Source: JBFMFR01 sp040752025 (GTDB lineage Bacteria > Chloroflexota > Anaerolineae > Anaerolineales > UBA4823). From it: a DNA stretch of 64,000 nucleotides. Under the pieces are notes generated by a model, which worked only from the letters and a program-made list of their open reading frames with translations, searched no databases and had not been told where the DNA came from. Position numbers and translations under genes: made by a program. Of the stretch, positions 33,934 through 42,805 are shown piece after piece. How positions within the stretch are numbered: the stretch's first letter is position 1; each line of letters opens with the position of its first letter. The stretch spans positions 1 through 64,000 of the forward strand of contig JBFMFR010000037.1 in the NCBI GenBank assembly GCA_040752025.1, given 5' to 3'.

Positions 33934-34173
33934 TAGTACCCGCGCTACCATTTGATCCAGCGTATCCATTTTCTCCACGGTAAATTCTCGGTCCGGCAAA
34001 TACACGCCCAACTCACGCTCGATAAAGGCCGCCACCTGCACCAGGGCAAAGGAGTTGATCAGGCCGCCGGTGATCAACGGCTCATCATCCCGCAAGGGAT
34101 AAGCGGGGTTGCGCAAGATCTCCTTCAGGAGAAAAGCATGCAGCTTTTCACGAATCTCTGCTTCTACCAACAT
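33925..34173 (-). CDS. Acyl carrier protein
   Basis: 82 residues from the ATG at 34173, which follows GGAGGT. The phosphopantetheine attachment site is GGLINSFALV, with Ser near residue 41 in the place of the usual DSL motif (NSF here). The rest has the acidic four-helix ACP look: EIREKLHAFLLKEIL, FIERELGVYLPDREFTVEKM, TLDQMVARVL. The ATG overlaps the stop of the methyltransferase gene (TAATG). It is the likely partner of the downstream FAAL. A more distant use, such as a peptidyl carrier, is possible, but no condensation or adenylation domain for amino acids is seen. Confidence 0.85.
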   Translation of the reverse strand: MLVEAEIREKLHAFLLKEILRNPAYPLRDDEPLITGGLINSFALVQVAAFIERELGVYLPDREFTVEKMDTLDQMVARVLKA

Positions 34174-35126
34174 TATTCTCTTACCTCCGTATCGATAAAA
34201 ATCGAACCGTTGTATTTGAACCAAAAACTACCTCCCCCACTCGGATACTTTGCTCCCATCCACTTTTCCATCAGAGGCGTATTCCATTTAGCATTATAGT
34301 TGCTTCCATACAAAGGCATAGTTTTGGGATTATCCAGCAAAAAGGCGAGCAGCAGATATTGCTCTGTCCAAAATCTTTGTAGATCCAGGAGCCATTCTTT
34401 TGGCAGCCCATAAGGCAGGAAAACATCATGAACATGCACAAATATATTTCGCTTTACTGCTGGTAGAAGACGCAGGTAAATGTGCAGGCAATCGCTTCCC
34501 GTTTTTACTGTATGGGTTGAATCGATGAATAAAATGTCATTGTCTTGCAGCAGAGAATTCAGGAAATCGCTGTCTATATCCTGGGCTTTCAGAGCGTGCA
34601 AATCAATTTGATCATTTTCCCACAAGAATTTGCGAGGATAGGGCTCGATACAGTGTATGGTTCCAAAACCATTCTTTTGAACCGCTTGCAGAGCAACAAG
34701 TGTCGAGAATCCACTGCCGATCTCAATGATATTGGCCGGCTGAATGTGGCGGATGAAGCAATAATATGACATCGCATCGCTGTAGCTAAACATACCGTTT
34801 CCCCAGAAAAAGTCCTGACAGCTTTCTTCATCTCCGTCAATTGGAGGATCAAATTCAGTGGAATATACGCAAAGCTGCTCAAGGGTCTCTCGGAACCTGC
34901 GCTCATCGAAGATGGTGGGGACTAGATAGGGAGGTTGTTCTTGGCTGTATTCATAGGAGCTTTCGATTTCTTCGATCGAAGGTATATTGCTGTAAAAGTT
35001 GATTGGCAGCAGATTGACGCCATATTTCTGGATTTCCGCTTTAGTTTGGCGATCTGACCAGGCGAGGCGCTGTAGAAGTGGACCGATCACTAGAAGAATA
35101 TCCTGATTGATTTTTGGTTTATTCAA
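34173..35126 (-). CDS. Class I SAM-dependent methyltransferase-like protein
   Basis: 317 residues from a TTG at 35126, chosen because the upstream stop TAA runs into GGAGG six bases before it; the longer open frame overlaps the GT4 gene. The Rossmann core has NIIEIGSGFSTLVALQAV (motif I, about residue 125), HCIEPYPRKFL (motif II with the acidic residue) and DNDILFIDSTHTVKTGSD (motif III), then FVHVHDVFLPYG. This is the style of the cephalosporin hydroxylase / Methyltransf_24-like enzymes found in glycan clusters. It probably methylates or otherwise modifies a sugar or carrier-bound acyl group. Base composition here is more AT-rich than in the flanking genes, which hints at separate acquisition. 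Confidence 0.75.
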   Translation of the reverse strand: MNKPKINQDILLVIGPLLQRLAWSDRQTKAEIQKYGVNLLPINFYSNIPSIEEIESSYEYSQEQPPYLVPTIFDERRFRETLEQLCVYSTEFDPPIDGDEESCQDFFWGNGMFSYSDAMSYYCFIRHIQPANIIEIGSGFSTLVALQAVQKNGFGTIHCIEPYPRKFLWENDQIDLHALKAQDIDSDFLNSLLQDNDILFIDSTHTVKTGSDCLHIYLRLLPAVKRNIFVHVHDVFLPYGLPKEWLLDLQRFWTEQYLLLAFLLDNPKTMPLYGSNYNAKWNTPLMEKWMGAKYPSGGGSFWFKYNGSIFIDTEVRE

Positions 35127-35137
35127 ACCGAACCTCC

Positions 35138-36226
35138 TTACTGATGAAATTTGGCTGCCTGGTGATAAACCTGGAGCGTGGCCCTGGCGATAGTATCCCA
35201 ACCGAAGTGTCGCACGTTCGCCAGGTTCTCGAGTCCCATTGCGGCCGTATCCAGAGAGCGGATTTCTTCCAGCGCCCGGCGTAAGCCCTGGGGGTCGCCA
35301 GCATCATAAATCAAACCGCCATGCGGGGGCAGCGTTTCAACGGCCGAGGCGATATCCGCAGAAGCAATCACGGCTTTACCAAAGCTCATCGCCAGCAGCA
35401 GGCTGCTGGCCGCCGGGCAAGGCTCGAAGGGCAGCACAACAACATCTACGGCGTTGAGATAAACCTGCAAGCTTTCGCCCGGGATGAAAGCCAGGCGCAG
35501 GTCGATGCGCTCATCCCCAGCGGCGGCGTCCGCAACAACCTGGCCGAAGGCCGCCTCCAGCGGCTTGCCGGCGATGAGCAGGCGCAATTCATCCCCCGGC
35601 AACTGGCGAAAAGCGTGTACGAGGGGCAAAACGCCTTTATACGGGCAGATATAGCCAAAAAGACCGTATAAAAAATCCCCTGGCGGCAGGCTCAGCTTCG
35701 CCCGGGCTTCGGCCTGCGCCAGGCGGTTGGGGTAGCTTCCCAGGTAATGCCCCAAAGGGATCGGGTGCATCTTGCGCCGGTGGCGCTCGGGCAGCCCGTA
35801 GAGCCGGCTGGCCTGTTCCCCGGCCGCCTGGCTGTGAATGATGATGGCATCTACCAGGCGGGCAGTCAGCCGGCGCAGCCAGCGGTCGATGCGCAAGAAC
35901 TGGTTGCCGTGGTGGGCGTAATAATCGTGGATCGTCCAGACCAGCTTATAGCCTAAGGCTTTCAGGAGCGCCAGCTCCAGCAGGAAAAAAGGCGCGGCGA
36001 GCAGGGTCTGCCATAGGTACGGCTTGATGGTGTACGAGCCAATCCAGTGCAGATGAACCAAACGGCGCGGCGGCCAGCCGCAGGCCTGGAAGATGGCGCG
36101 CAGCGGCAAGAAGCGCGTCCAGGGCGAGAGATAGCGAACATCTGCGCCCTGTTCCTGCAAGGCGCCGACCAGGGCCGGGCCGTAGTCGTTGGCCTGATGA
36201 AACGTGGGGAACATGAAAATCCGCAT
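35138..36226 (-). CDS. GT4-family glycosyltransferase
   Basis: 362 residues from the ATG at 36226, which overlaps the stop of the MBOAT remnant (TGATG). It has the GT-B fold: an N-terminal domain with VHLHWIGSYTIKPYLW and WTIHDYYAHHGNQFLRIDRW, and a C-terminal donor-binding domain with LYGLFGYICPYKGVLPLVHA, RLLIAGKPLEAAFG, and LPFEPCPAASSLLLAMSFGK, where the usual E-x7-E motif is recast with Pro and Ser residues. NDP-sugar specificity cannot be read. It is followed, after a TAA and a strong Shine-Dalgarno sequence, by the methyltransferase gene. Confidence 0.85.
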   Translation of the reverse strand: MRIFMFPTFHQANDYGPALVGALQEQGADVRYLSPWTRFLPLRAIFQACGWPPRRLVHLHWIGSYTIKPYLWQTLLAAPFFLLELALLKALGYKLVWTIHDYYAHHGNQFLRIDRWLRRLTARLVDAIIIHSQAAGEQASRLYGLPERHRRKMHPIPLGHYLGSYPNRLAQAEARAKLSLPPGDFLYGLFGYICPYKGVLPLVHAFRQLPGDELRLLIAGKPLEAAFGQVVADAAAGDERIDLRLAFIPGESLQVYLNAVDVVVLPFEPCPAASSLLLAMSFGKAVIASADIASAVETLPPHGGLIYDAGDPQGLRRALEEIRSLDTAAMGLENLANVRHFGWDTIARATLQVYHQAAKFHQ

Positions 36227-36939
36227 CAAAATTCCTGGTAGATGAAGGGCTGGCCCACGTCGGCGCGCGTGGCCAGGAAGATCGCCAGCAGGGCCAGGGC
36301 CAGCAAGGCGGCCTGGGCCAGGCGCGGCCAGCGCAAAAAGACCAGCTCATCCCGGGCGCGGGACTGCACCCAGTCGATCCACAAGGAGAGGCCCAGGAAG
36401 GGCGCCGCCAGCGCCAACTGCCGGGCGCTGGACCAGGCAGCCAGCGACCAGCCGGTCAGCAGGCCGCGCCCGAAATCCAGGAAAACGGGCAGGCCCGTGA
36501 CGGTGGGGGCCACTGCCAGGCTAAAGATGGCAAAGACACCCAGCGCCTAGGTGAACCCCCGCCAGGCCGGGGTGCGGCCCGGCAGCGCCACCGGGCGCTG
36601 CAAGGCCCACCAGCGCTCGACCACCAGGCAGACCCCCATCGCGCCTCCCCATAGCAGCGCCTCCCAACTGGCCTGGTGCCACAAACCGCTGGCCAACAAG
36701 GTTACCAGCGGAGGAAGCGCCAGGTTCGCCCACCTGCGCGGGTCCGGCTGGCGGCGGTACAGCGCCCGGCTGAGCGGGAAGAAAACGTAATCGCGCAGCC
36801 AGTGCGACAGGCTGATGTGCCAGCGGTTCCACAGCTCACTGAAACTCCTCGAAAACAGAGGGCAGGAGAAATTAGGAGAAAGCTGGATGCTGAACAGCTC
36901 GCTGACGCCGCGCACGACGCTGGTATAGCCAGCGAAATT
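36226..36939 (-). pseudogene. MBOAT O-acyltransferase remnant with internal amber stop
   Basis: Minus-strand reading from about 36936 gives AGYTSVVRGVSELFS, then FSELWNRWHISLSHWLRDYVFF and GLWHQASWEALLWGG (with the conserved MBOAT His), all typical of membrane-bound O-acyltransferases of the AlgI/PatA type. After WRGFT a TAG at 36549-36547 interrupts the frame, and the same frame continues as ALGVFAIFSLAVAPTVTG through further membrane segments to the characteristic end PFIYQEF at 36226. Only the C-terminal half of a 450-residue family is present; upstream it is joined to a piece of a different gene. The stop still overlaps the next ATG (TGATG), so the boundary is original. Confidence 0.8.
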
Positions 36940-37212
36940 GTTCGATGCTTTCGCCTCGGGCCACCGCCTGATCCAGCCAATATAGGTCGGCCTCGAAGAA
37001 GCAATGGTCCAGGCCGATGCTGGGGATAGACAAGCGCTTCTGAACATAAGCCGTGCGAGTGATCGCCTCACCCAGGCCCAGGATCAACAGCAAAAGCAGC
37101 AAAGCTTCGCCCAGAGCGCGCCCGAAAGGCCAGCCCAATCGCAAAACCGCGCCAAGCCGGGCAGGCGTCGAGAAGTAGGCGGAACAGGAAGTTCCGTGGG
37201 TGTGTTGCTCAT
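36940..37212 (-). pseudogene. N-terminal remnant of a membrane-anchored SGNH-hydrolase-like protein
   Basis: The frame starts MSNTPTELPVPPTSRRLPG at 37212, overlapping the sulfotransferase stop by one base, and shifts near 37143-37147 (a GTTTTGC run; one extra T would restore it) into RLGWPFGRALGEALLLLLL, a membrane segment. It continues to LSIPSIGLDHCFFEADLYWLD and VARGES, then loses homology where the MBOAT remnant begins. The arrangement of a single anchor followed by an F-E-x-D/E-L block resembles the start of AlgJ/AlgX- or DltD-like SGNH proteins that partner MBOATs, but with so little sequence the assignment is tentative. An 18-base palindrome lies inside its first codons. Confidence 0.5.
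37179..37196. repeat. 18-base palindromic repeat, copy 1
   Basis: GCGGAACAGGAAGTTCCG, arms CGGAAC / GTTCCG around AGGAA. Here it lies in the first codons of the SGNH remnant and is read as ELPVPP on the minus strand. Confidence 0.8.
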
Positions 37213-38612
37213 CAAAAACTTACCGGCTGGACCGGAAGAACTTCTAGCCAGCGCAGGGCCAGGCCCAGGGGACGGATGTCCGCATTGGCCAGGTCGAGAT
37301 CGTGAGGCGATAGGGTGCGCTCAAGGCTAAAAAGCAGGCGTGTCATCGGGTGATCCTGCAGCAAGCCAGCCGGCAAATAAGCCGTAAAAACGAGGCCCTC
37401 AGGCTGGCGTTCGAGTGATAAAGGCACAGGCCGCCCATTGACCTGCAAGCGCAGGCTGGCCAGCACCTGTGGGGTGATGGCTGCAACCACCAGAAATCGA
37501 AGGTAGAAATCGCCGCCCACCGGCGCCGGCAGCAGGGCAGGAAAATCCAGGGTCGAGTCTGGTCCCGGCCCGCTCCAGCGGTTCGGTTCACCCTGTTCCA
37601 ACGGGTACCAACCCACGCCGCGCAAAGGGCTGCCGGATTGCCAGGAGAACGAGACAACTGGCGGATGTTCCTGGGCAAAAATCTGGAGGTAATGCTGTTC
37701 CAACAAATTTACCAGAACATCCTCCGGGAGAGGCGGCTGCAAATGCGCCTGCGCGGCGCGTCCGTAGCGCTCCAGCAGATCCCACTGCATGCAAGCCAGG
37801 CGCCGCTCGAAAAGTTCCTGGGCGTAAGCATAAAGCTCCAAGTCAGCGGCATTCAGAGCGGCGATATGCTGCAGCGTCTGCGCGTCGATCTGCGCGAGGC
37901 GCGGGCGAGCCGGGTTGACGTTGCGGTTGTGAACCGCAGTGACCGGAGGCCAGCCGAAAACATAGGAGAGCAAATAGAGCGACTCCTGAAAACGCTCGGT
38001 CAGCCCCACCCAGGCGAAAGTCTCCAGGCGTTCCTTCGCCAATCGGAGGTCCAGCGAAAACCAACTGCCAGCCGGCCCACCGCCGCGGCCCTTATCCCGT
38101 TTGCGCGAGGCCAACCACTGCTTGGGTGTGCCAGTACCGTAATCTGTGCCCAGGAAAGCGGCCTGGTAATTGCAATGCTGCTGCAAGGGGCGAAACTCGC
38201 CCGCCTGAACATACTCGGCCAGCGTCATCTGGAGGAAACGGTGTGCTACGGGGTTGTCTACAGGTATCGCCTGGCGCTGGCGGTGGTAGAAATGCGAAAC
38301 GAAACGATCGACCGGCTCGCGCAGTAAGGTGATAAAGGCCGCGTCAGGGCGCAGCAAGCCGGCCATCATCTCGTAAGGCAAATGGCCGTGGAAAAAACGG
38401 AAATTGGCTGCATCCTGCGGCGAAACGCCGGCCATGTCCTGCGGCCGGGCAAAACGGCAGTAGATTTCCTGAGAGGCGAAATATGACTCGACGATGGCTT
38501 CCAGGGAACTTCCACCAGTCTTTTCTAAGTGGATAAAACACAGTTGATAACCGTTCCCCAGGTAAACTTCGAGGGGAGTTGTTGGAGCGGACATAAATTG
38601 CGAACGCCTCAC
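37212..38612 (-). CDS. Sulfotransferase with C-terminal beta-rich module
   Basis: 466 residues from a GTG at 38612 that overlaps the stop of the upstream gene (GTGA); ATG at 38594 is an alternative. Residues 20-320 are a PAPS-dependent sulfotransferase of the Sulfotransfer_2-like kind: CFIHLEKTGGSSLEAIVESY (5'-phosphosulfate loop), HGHLPYEMMAGLL, and TLLREPVDRFVSHFYHRQRQ (3'-phosphate site with Arg and Ser). Residues 330-460 form a beta-rich module with GVGWYPLEQGEPNRWSGPGPDSTLDF (quoted in part: GVGWYPLE, RWSGPGPDSTLDF) and a LRLQVNGRPVPL strand, shared with two other proteins in this cluster. It presumably sulfates a sugar of the glycan. Confidence 0.8.
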   Translation of the reverse strand: MRRSQFMSAPTTPLEVYLGNGYQLCFIHLEKTGGSSLEAIVESYFASQEIYCRFARPQDMAGVSPQDAANFRFFHGHLPYEMMAGLLRPDAAFITLLREPVDRFVSHFYHRQRQAIPVDNPVAHRFLQMTLAEYVQAGEFRPLQQHCNYQAAFLGTDYGTGTPKQWLASRKRDKGRGGGPAGSWFSLDLRLAKERLETFAWVGLTERFQESLYLLSYVFGWPPVTAVHNRNVNPARPRLAQIDAQTLQHIAALNAADLELYAYAQELFERRLACMQWDLLERYGRAAQAHLQPPLPEDVLVNLLEQHYLQIFAQEHPPVVSFSWQSGSPLRGVGWYPLEQGEPNRWSGPGPDSTLDFPALLPAPVGGDFYLRFLVVAAITPQVLASLRLQVNGRPVPLSLERQPEGLVFTAYLPAGLLQDHPMTRLLFSLERTLSPHDLDLANADIRPLGLALRWLEVLPVQPVSF

Positions 38613-41600
38613 CTCAATCCTACCAATCTTCGCAGGCGCTGCCAGAAATACTGCAACCTAAAAATTATCCGACCGGCACAGGAAACACGAATCTCGTGGA
38701 GCTGCCCCTCCAGGTTCCTGGCATAGTCCTTGGCCTCCTGGTAGGTGTTCAGTAATTGGTTATACTCCCGTTCCAGCTTATAGGCATAATCCCTAGCTTC
38801 TGTATATACTGCCTTCAATTGCTCGAATTCTTCTCTGGGAACCGGCAAATTATTGATCGATGCCCGGTAAGGTTTGTTCTGTCGAGCCAAGGCCCGATTG
38901 ATCGCGCCAAGAAATATCTCGCGCACCGCCGGGCGCCCATGCATAACCAGAGCTTTGGCATGACCTTGCTGCGCCAAGCATTGCCACAAGTTATCATCTT
39001 GAATCAAAGCCTGAATAGCCTGGGCAAAACCTTCTGGATCGTCTCTGACTAACACGTGTCGCCCGTCCTGCAAATCCAAACCTTCGACGCCGATCGAAGT
39101 TGAAACTACCGGCGTACCAGCCATCAGGGCATGAAGTAATTTACGTTTGGTGCCTGCCCCAAACAACAAAGGCACCAACGAGAGACGCACGGAATGCAAA
39201 TAAGGTATCAGCGAAGGAACCCAACCCAACATGTGGACATCCGGCAACCCCGATCCAAGTTTTTGGATGCGCTCGTCCAACGCATTGCCAACCACGTAAA
39301 TTGGATGTTGGGCCAGCACAGCCGGGTCCAGGCGCGGAACGATCTCCTGACACAGATACGCCAGTGCCTGCTCATTCGGGGGATGGCGAAAATTACCAAC
39401 GAACAAGATGCCCTTTCGTTGAGATAGCGACAGCCCGACGGAAATTGGTGTATCAGTTTCATATAAGGAGAAACTATCTGGAACCGTATAAGCCAGGCCA
39501 GGATCATTGACCAGATCGTTAATCAGTTGGCTTTCTTTGTCTGAAACTGCCAGCACAACATCGGCGGCCACATAGGCATTTATTTCTCGCACCATCTGGG
39601 ATGCATAATTCTCCTCCAGCAAACCTGTAGCGGAACGGCATCTCTCATCGCCGGTTTCAGCGCTCTGAAGGGAACCGAAGGCCTGGCGCGCCTGGCGCAA
39701 GAAATGCAGATCGACCGAATCTACAATAATCGCTGTGGATGGCGAAAACTGGCGAACGATGGGCAAAGCCAGCTCGGCAATTTTCCAGAAAGCCAGTATG
39801 GCCAACTCGAAGCGGCCGAACTGCACTAACTGCTGCATGCGCTGGTCGAAACCTGTATAAACAGCCACCCCCATCTGGCGCAGTTGGTGAGTGTAGCGCG
39901 GCTCAGCGCGCTCGTCATGAGCCACAAAACTGACCGCCCAACCGGCTTCCTGCAAAAACTGGACGAAGTGAAAGATACGCAGGGAACCGCTTTGGCGGTC
40001 GTATTCCGGTAAGCTCGGGGCACACAGCAAGGCGCGGCGGGCAGGTTCTGGCCCGGCTACAAGTGCATGCCAGGTCGCCATGTTAAAAGCGGCTGGCGGG
40101 GAGGGCTGCACTTGCAACGCCCGGGCCCATTTGTGAACAAACTTTTCCCGGTTAGCGATCTGGTAGCGCTTCGCGCCCTGGAAGGTGCTGCTCGGGTCAA
40201 CACCAGATGTGGCCCCCTCCACATGCACGATGACGCACTCCGGCTGATAATATACCTTATAGCCGGCCTGCCTGAGGCGGAAGCAATAATCAGCATCCTC
40301 GTAATAGGCCGGAGTGTACAGGGGATCGAAACCGCCAAGCTGGAGGAACAACTCCCGCGGGGTAACCAGAAAAGCCCCCGAACAGTAATCGACAGGGCGC
40401 AGATAGTTGTACAAAGGGTCGCCAGGATCGCCCCATTTACCGAAGTTGGCTCCAGAGCCGTCGGCAAAGATGACGGCTCCAGCCTCTTGCAGGCGGCCAT
40501 CGGGGTAGAGCAGTTTGGCGCCCACCGCGCCGGCATCCGGGTGCTGCTCGAAGGTGCCCCAGGCGGCTTCCAGCCAGCCAGACTGCGGCAGCGTGTCGTT
40601 ATTCAAGAAGACCAGCCACTCGCCGCTGGCAGCCTGGGCAGCGCGGTTGCAACTGGCGATAAAGCCGGTATTTTGCGGATTGGTTAGAATTTTCAAACAT
40701 AGGTCCTGGGCAGCCTGCTGGTGCAAAAAAGCAGGGGTATCATCATTGGATGCGTCATCCACAACGATGATTTCACACGCAAAATCGCCTGCGATGGTTT
40801 GACGCAACTGCTCCAGGCAGCTTTGGGTGTACGCCAATTGGCCGTAGACCGGGATAATGATCGAGAAACTCGGTGGAGCAGGCCGGGCAGCAGCTTGCGA
40901 CGAAACCCAGGACAGTTCGAACTCGGCCTGGCCGCCGGCGTTCTGGCTCAGCGTGACAAGCGCCAGGCTGGCCACCCGCCTGGCTTCATCCTCCTGATCC
41001 ATCGGGCAAACCACCACATCGATGCTGTGGGCCAGGTAAGGCAAACCGGCATTATTCGAATCAACAGCCAACGGGGTAAATATATTTTCGGCGGGAAAGG
41101 CCTTGTGTAAATCCAGACCCGTACGCCAATCCAGGACCGCTGGTTGGCGGCCCAGTTGGCGCCGACATTGGCGTAGAATGGCTTTAAATTGAGGCCAGGT
41201 ATCCCCCAGAGAATGCGTTTGCGACATAGACAAAACCCTCCTGCCCGGCGCCAGACCAGGCGAACGGATATTCAACCAATTGAACGCCAGGCCCAGGGGG
41301 CGGTCGTCCGTGCTGCTGGCATCCAGGGTATTGGCCGGCAAAGTACGCGCCACTTCGAAAACCAGGCGAGTGAGCTGCGTATCGCGCTGGAGCAGGGAGC
41401 GCGGGATGAGCGTCGAACAAGTTTGCTCCGCGCCGCTGACAGGCGCTTTGATCAGGGGCAACGGCTGGCCGTTCACCTGGAGCTTCAAGCTCTCGAAAAC
41501 ATCGGGTTGGATGCTGCTGGCCACGCAAAACTCGAGCGCCAAGTCGGCCTGTGTTTCCAGGTGGAAATCCAGGCTGGAGCGCCGGCCAGGGCCGCTCCAG

Positions 41601-42634
41601 CGATGCGAAACCGAGGGGTGCGCCTGGGCAGCGTCCAGGTCAGGGGCATACCAACCCACGCCCGAAGGGGCCTGTTCGAAGCTGAAAGCCACTGACTGGA
41701 GCCGGGGCTGGCGTTCCACAAAGCGCTGGCGGTAATGGGCCTCCAGCAGTTCTACCATCACCTCGACAGGCAATGGCAGTTCGAGGTGGGCGTGCCCGGC
41801 GCGCCCGTAATGCTCCAGCAGTTCCAGGCTCATTTGCTCAAAGCGGCTCTCGAAAAGCGACCGGGCATGAGCGTAAAGAACTTGGTCGGCGCGGTTTAGA
41901 TTAGCGATGCGGGCTAAGAGAGCCGGATTGATCGCCTGGAGAGAGGGCCTGCTAGCAGTCGGGTTCAGGCTGTGGTAGACGGTAATTGGCGGCCAGCCGA
42001 AAGTATAGGCCAACAAAAAGAGCGCATCCTGAAAACGCTCTGTCAGGCCGATGAAGGCGAAAAGCTCCAGGCGGCTTTTAGCCAAGGCCAGATTCGCTGG
42101 GGCACAGAGCGGGTTATCTGGAGCAGAGTAATCAAGCCTGTTAAGTGCTTCTCTCAGATCTGCAAGAGTCTCGGCATTGATGTCCAGCCCCAGCATTTTT
42201 GCTTGTACATCAACACCCTGGCGGTGAATAACGAAGTCTGTGGCCTGCACGAACTCATCCAGAGACATGCGCGTGAAACGAGCACGCAGCGAGTCTGGGC
42301 CGCGTACCGCCACCTGCACCTTTTCCTGCTGGAAATAGAATTGGGAGATGAAACGCTCCACCGGCTCTCGCAGCAGCGTGGCGAAAACCGGTTGTGAGCC
42401 GGCTAGGAAGCGCGCCACAGGATAAACGAAATGACCACCGAAATAGCGATATCCCGCCAACTGCGCATCAGACACCTCAGCCAACTGATACATATAAGGA
42501 TAGGGACAAATCTCGGCCCGAGCAAAACGCTGCGCCAGTAGAGCGTGAAAGGTCATGCCGGCTGTTTTAGGCAGGTGCAAATAGACCAGGCGATCTTCGC
42601 CAGTAAGAGGATACTCAAGCGAGGATAGGCACAT
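38609..42634 (-). CDS. Four-part sulfotransferase / beta module / GT2 / GT4 protein
   Basis: 1341 residues. Order: sulfotransferase (about 15-300; LVYLHLPKTAGMTFHALLAQ and TLLREPVERFISQFYFQQ); beta module (312-457; GVGWYAPD, HRWSGPGRRSSLDF, LKLQVNGQPLPL); a small domain (475-578; VLDWRTGLDLHKAFPAENIF, LPYLAHSIDVVVC) of the kind that precedes GT2 domains in large glycosyltransferases; GT2 (589-830; SIIIPVYGQLAYTQSCL, FLNNDTLPQSGWL, YYEDADYCFRLRQAGYKVYY); GT4 (865-1245; ILFVGNFRHPPNEQALAYL, VPLLFGAGTKRKLLHALMAG); coiled coil (1267-1315). All catalytic landmarks look intact, so one chain may add two sugars and a sulfate. Neighbouring paralogues keep only the first two parts. Confidence 0.85.
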   Translation of the reverse strand: MCLSSLEYPLTGEDRLVYLHLPKTAGMTFHALLAQRFARAEICPYPYMYQLAEVSDAQLAGYRYFGGHFVYPVARFLAGSQPVFATLLREPVERFISQFYFQQEKVQVAVRGPDSLRARFTRMSLDEFVQATDFVIHRQGVDVQAKMLGLDINAETLADLREALNRLDYSAPDNPLCAPANLALAKSRLELFAFIGLTERFQDALFLLAYTFGWPPITVYHSLNPTASRPSLQAINPALLARIANLNRADQVLYAHARSLFESRFEQMSLELLEHYGRAGHAHLELPLPVEVMVELLEAHYRQRFVERQPRLQSVAFSFEQAPSGVGWYAPDLDAAQAHPSVSHRWSGPGRRSSLDFHLETQADLALEFCVASSIQPDVFESLKLQVNGQPLPLIKAPVSGAEQTCSTLIPRSLLQRDTQLTRLVFEVARTLPANTLDASSTDDRPLGLAFNWLNIRSPGLAPGRRVLSMSQTHSLGDTWPQFKAILRQCRRQLGRQPAVLDWRTGLDLHKAFPAENIFTPLAVDSNNAGLPYLAHSIDVVVCPMDQEDEARRVASLALVTLSQNAGGQAEFELSWVSSQAAARPAPPSFSIIIPVYGQLAYTQSCLEQLRQTIAGDFACEIIVVDDASNDDTPAFLHQQAAQDLCLKILTNPQNTGFIASCNRAAQAASGEWLVFLNNDTLPQSGWLEAAWGTFEQHPDAGAVGAKLLYPDGRLQEAGAVIFADGSGANFGKWGDPGDPLYNYLRPVDYCSGAFLVTPRELFLQLGGFDPLYTPAYYEDADYCFRLRQAGYKVYYQPECVIVHVEGATSGVDPSSTFQGAKRYQIANREKFVHKWARALQVQPSPPAAFNMATWHALVAGPEPARRALLCAPSLPEYDRQSGSLRIFHFVQFLQEAGWAVSFVAHDERAEPRYTHQLRQMGVAVYTGFDQRMQQLVQFGRFELAILAFWKIAELALPIVRQFSPSTAIIVDSVDLHFLRQARQAFGSLQSAETGDERCRSATGLLEENYASQMVREINAYVAADVVLAVSDKESQLINDLVNDPGLAYTVPDSFSLYETDTPISVGLSLSQRKGILFVGNFRHPPNEQALAYLCQEIVPRLDPAVLAQHPIYVVGNALDERIQKLGSGLPDVHMLGWVPSLIPYLHSVRLSLVPLLFGAGTKRKLLHALMAGTPVVSTSIGVEGLDLQDGRHVLVRDDPEGFAQAIQALIQDDNLWQCLAQQGHAKALVMHGRPAVREIFLGAINRALARQNKPYRASINNLPVPREEFEQLKAVYTEARDYAYKLEREYNQLLNTYQEAKDYARNLEGQLHEIRVSCAGRIIFRLQYFWQRLRRLVGLR

Positions 42635-42805
42635 TGATCCGGTTGTTATCGCTCATGGAAAACTGAAAGCTTGTAGAAAAGCACATCCAACCTCAGGCAC
42701 TGATACGGATTGAGCGAACTCAATACACCAGGCAGCAGCGTTTATTCATCTTCAAAAGTCAGGTACAGAGGGTCAGAGAGATTAGCCTCGAATAAAAACA
42801 GTTAT

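Noticed and set aside
36547..36549. Amber codon in the MBOAT frame as a programmed readthrough or pyrrolysine site
   Set aside because: Two further lesions upstream (frameshift and a fusion to another gene) show decay, so recoding need not be invoked.
42635..42805. Possible small gene or promoter between two sulfotransferase genes
   Set aside because: No frame with a convincing start, no hairpin and no consensus promoter could be found in this 170-base gap.
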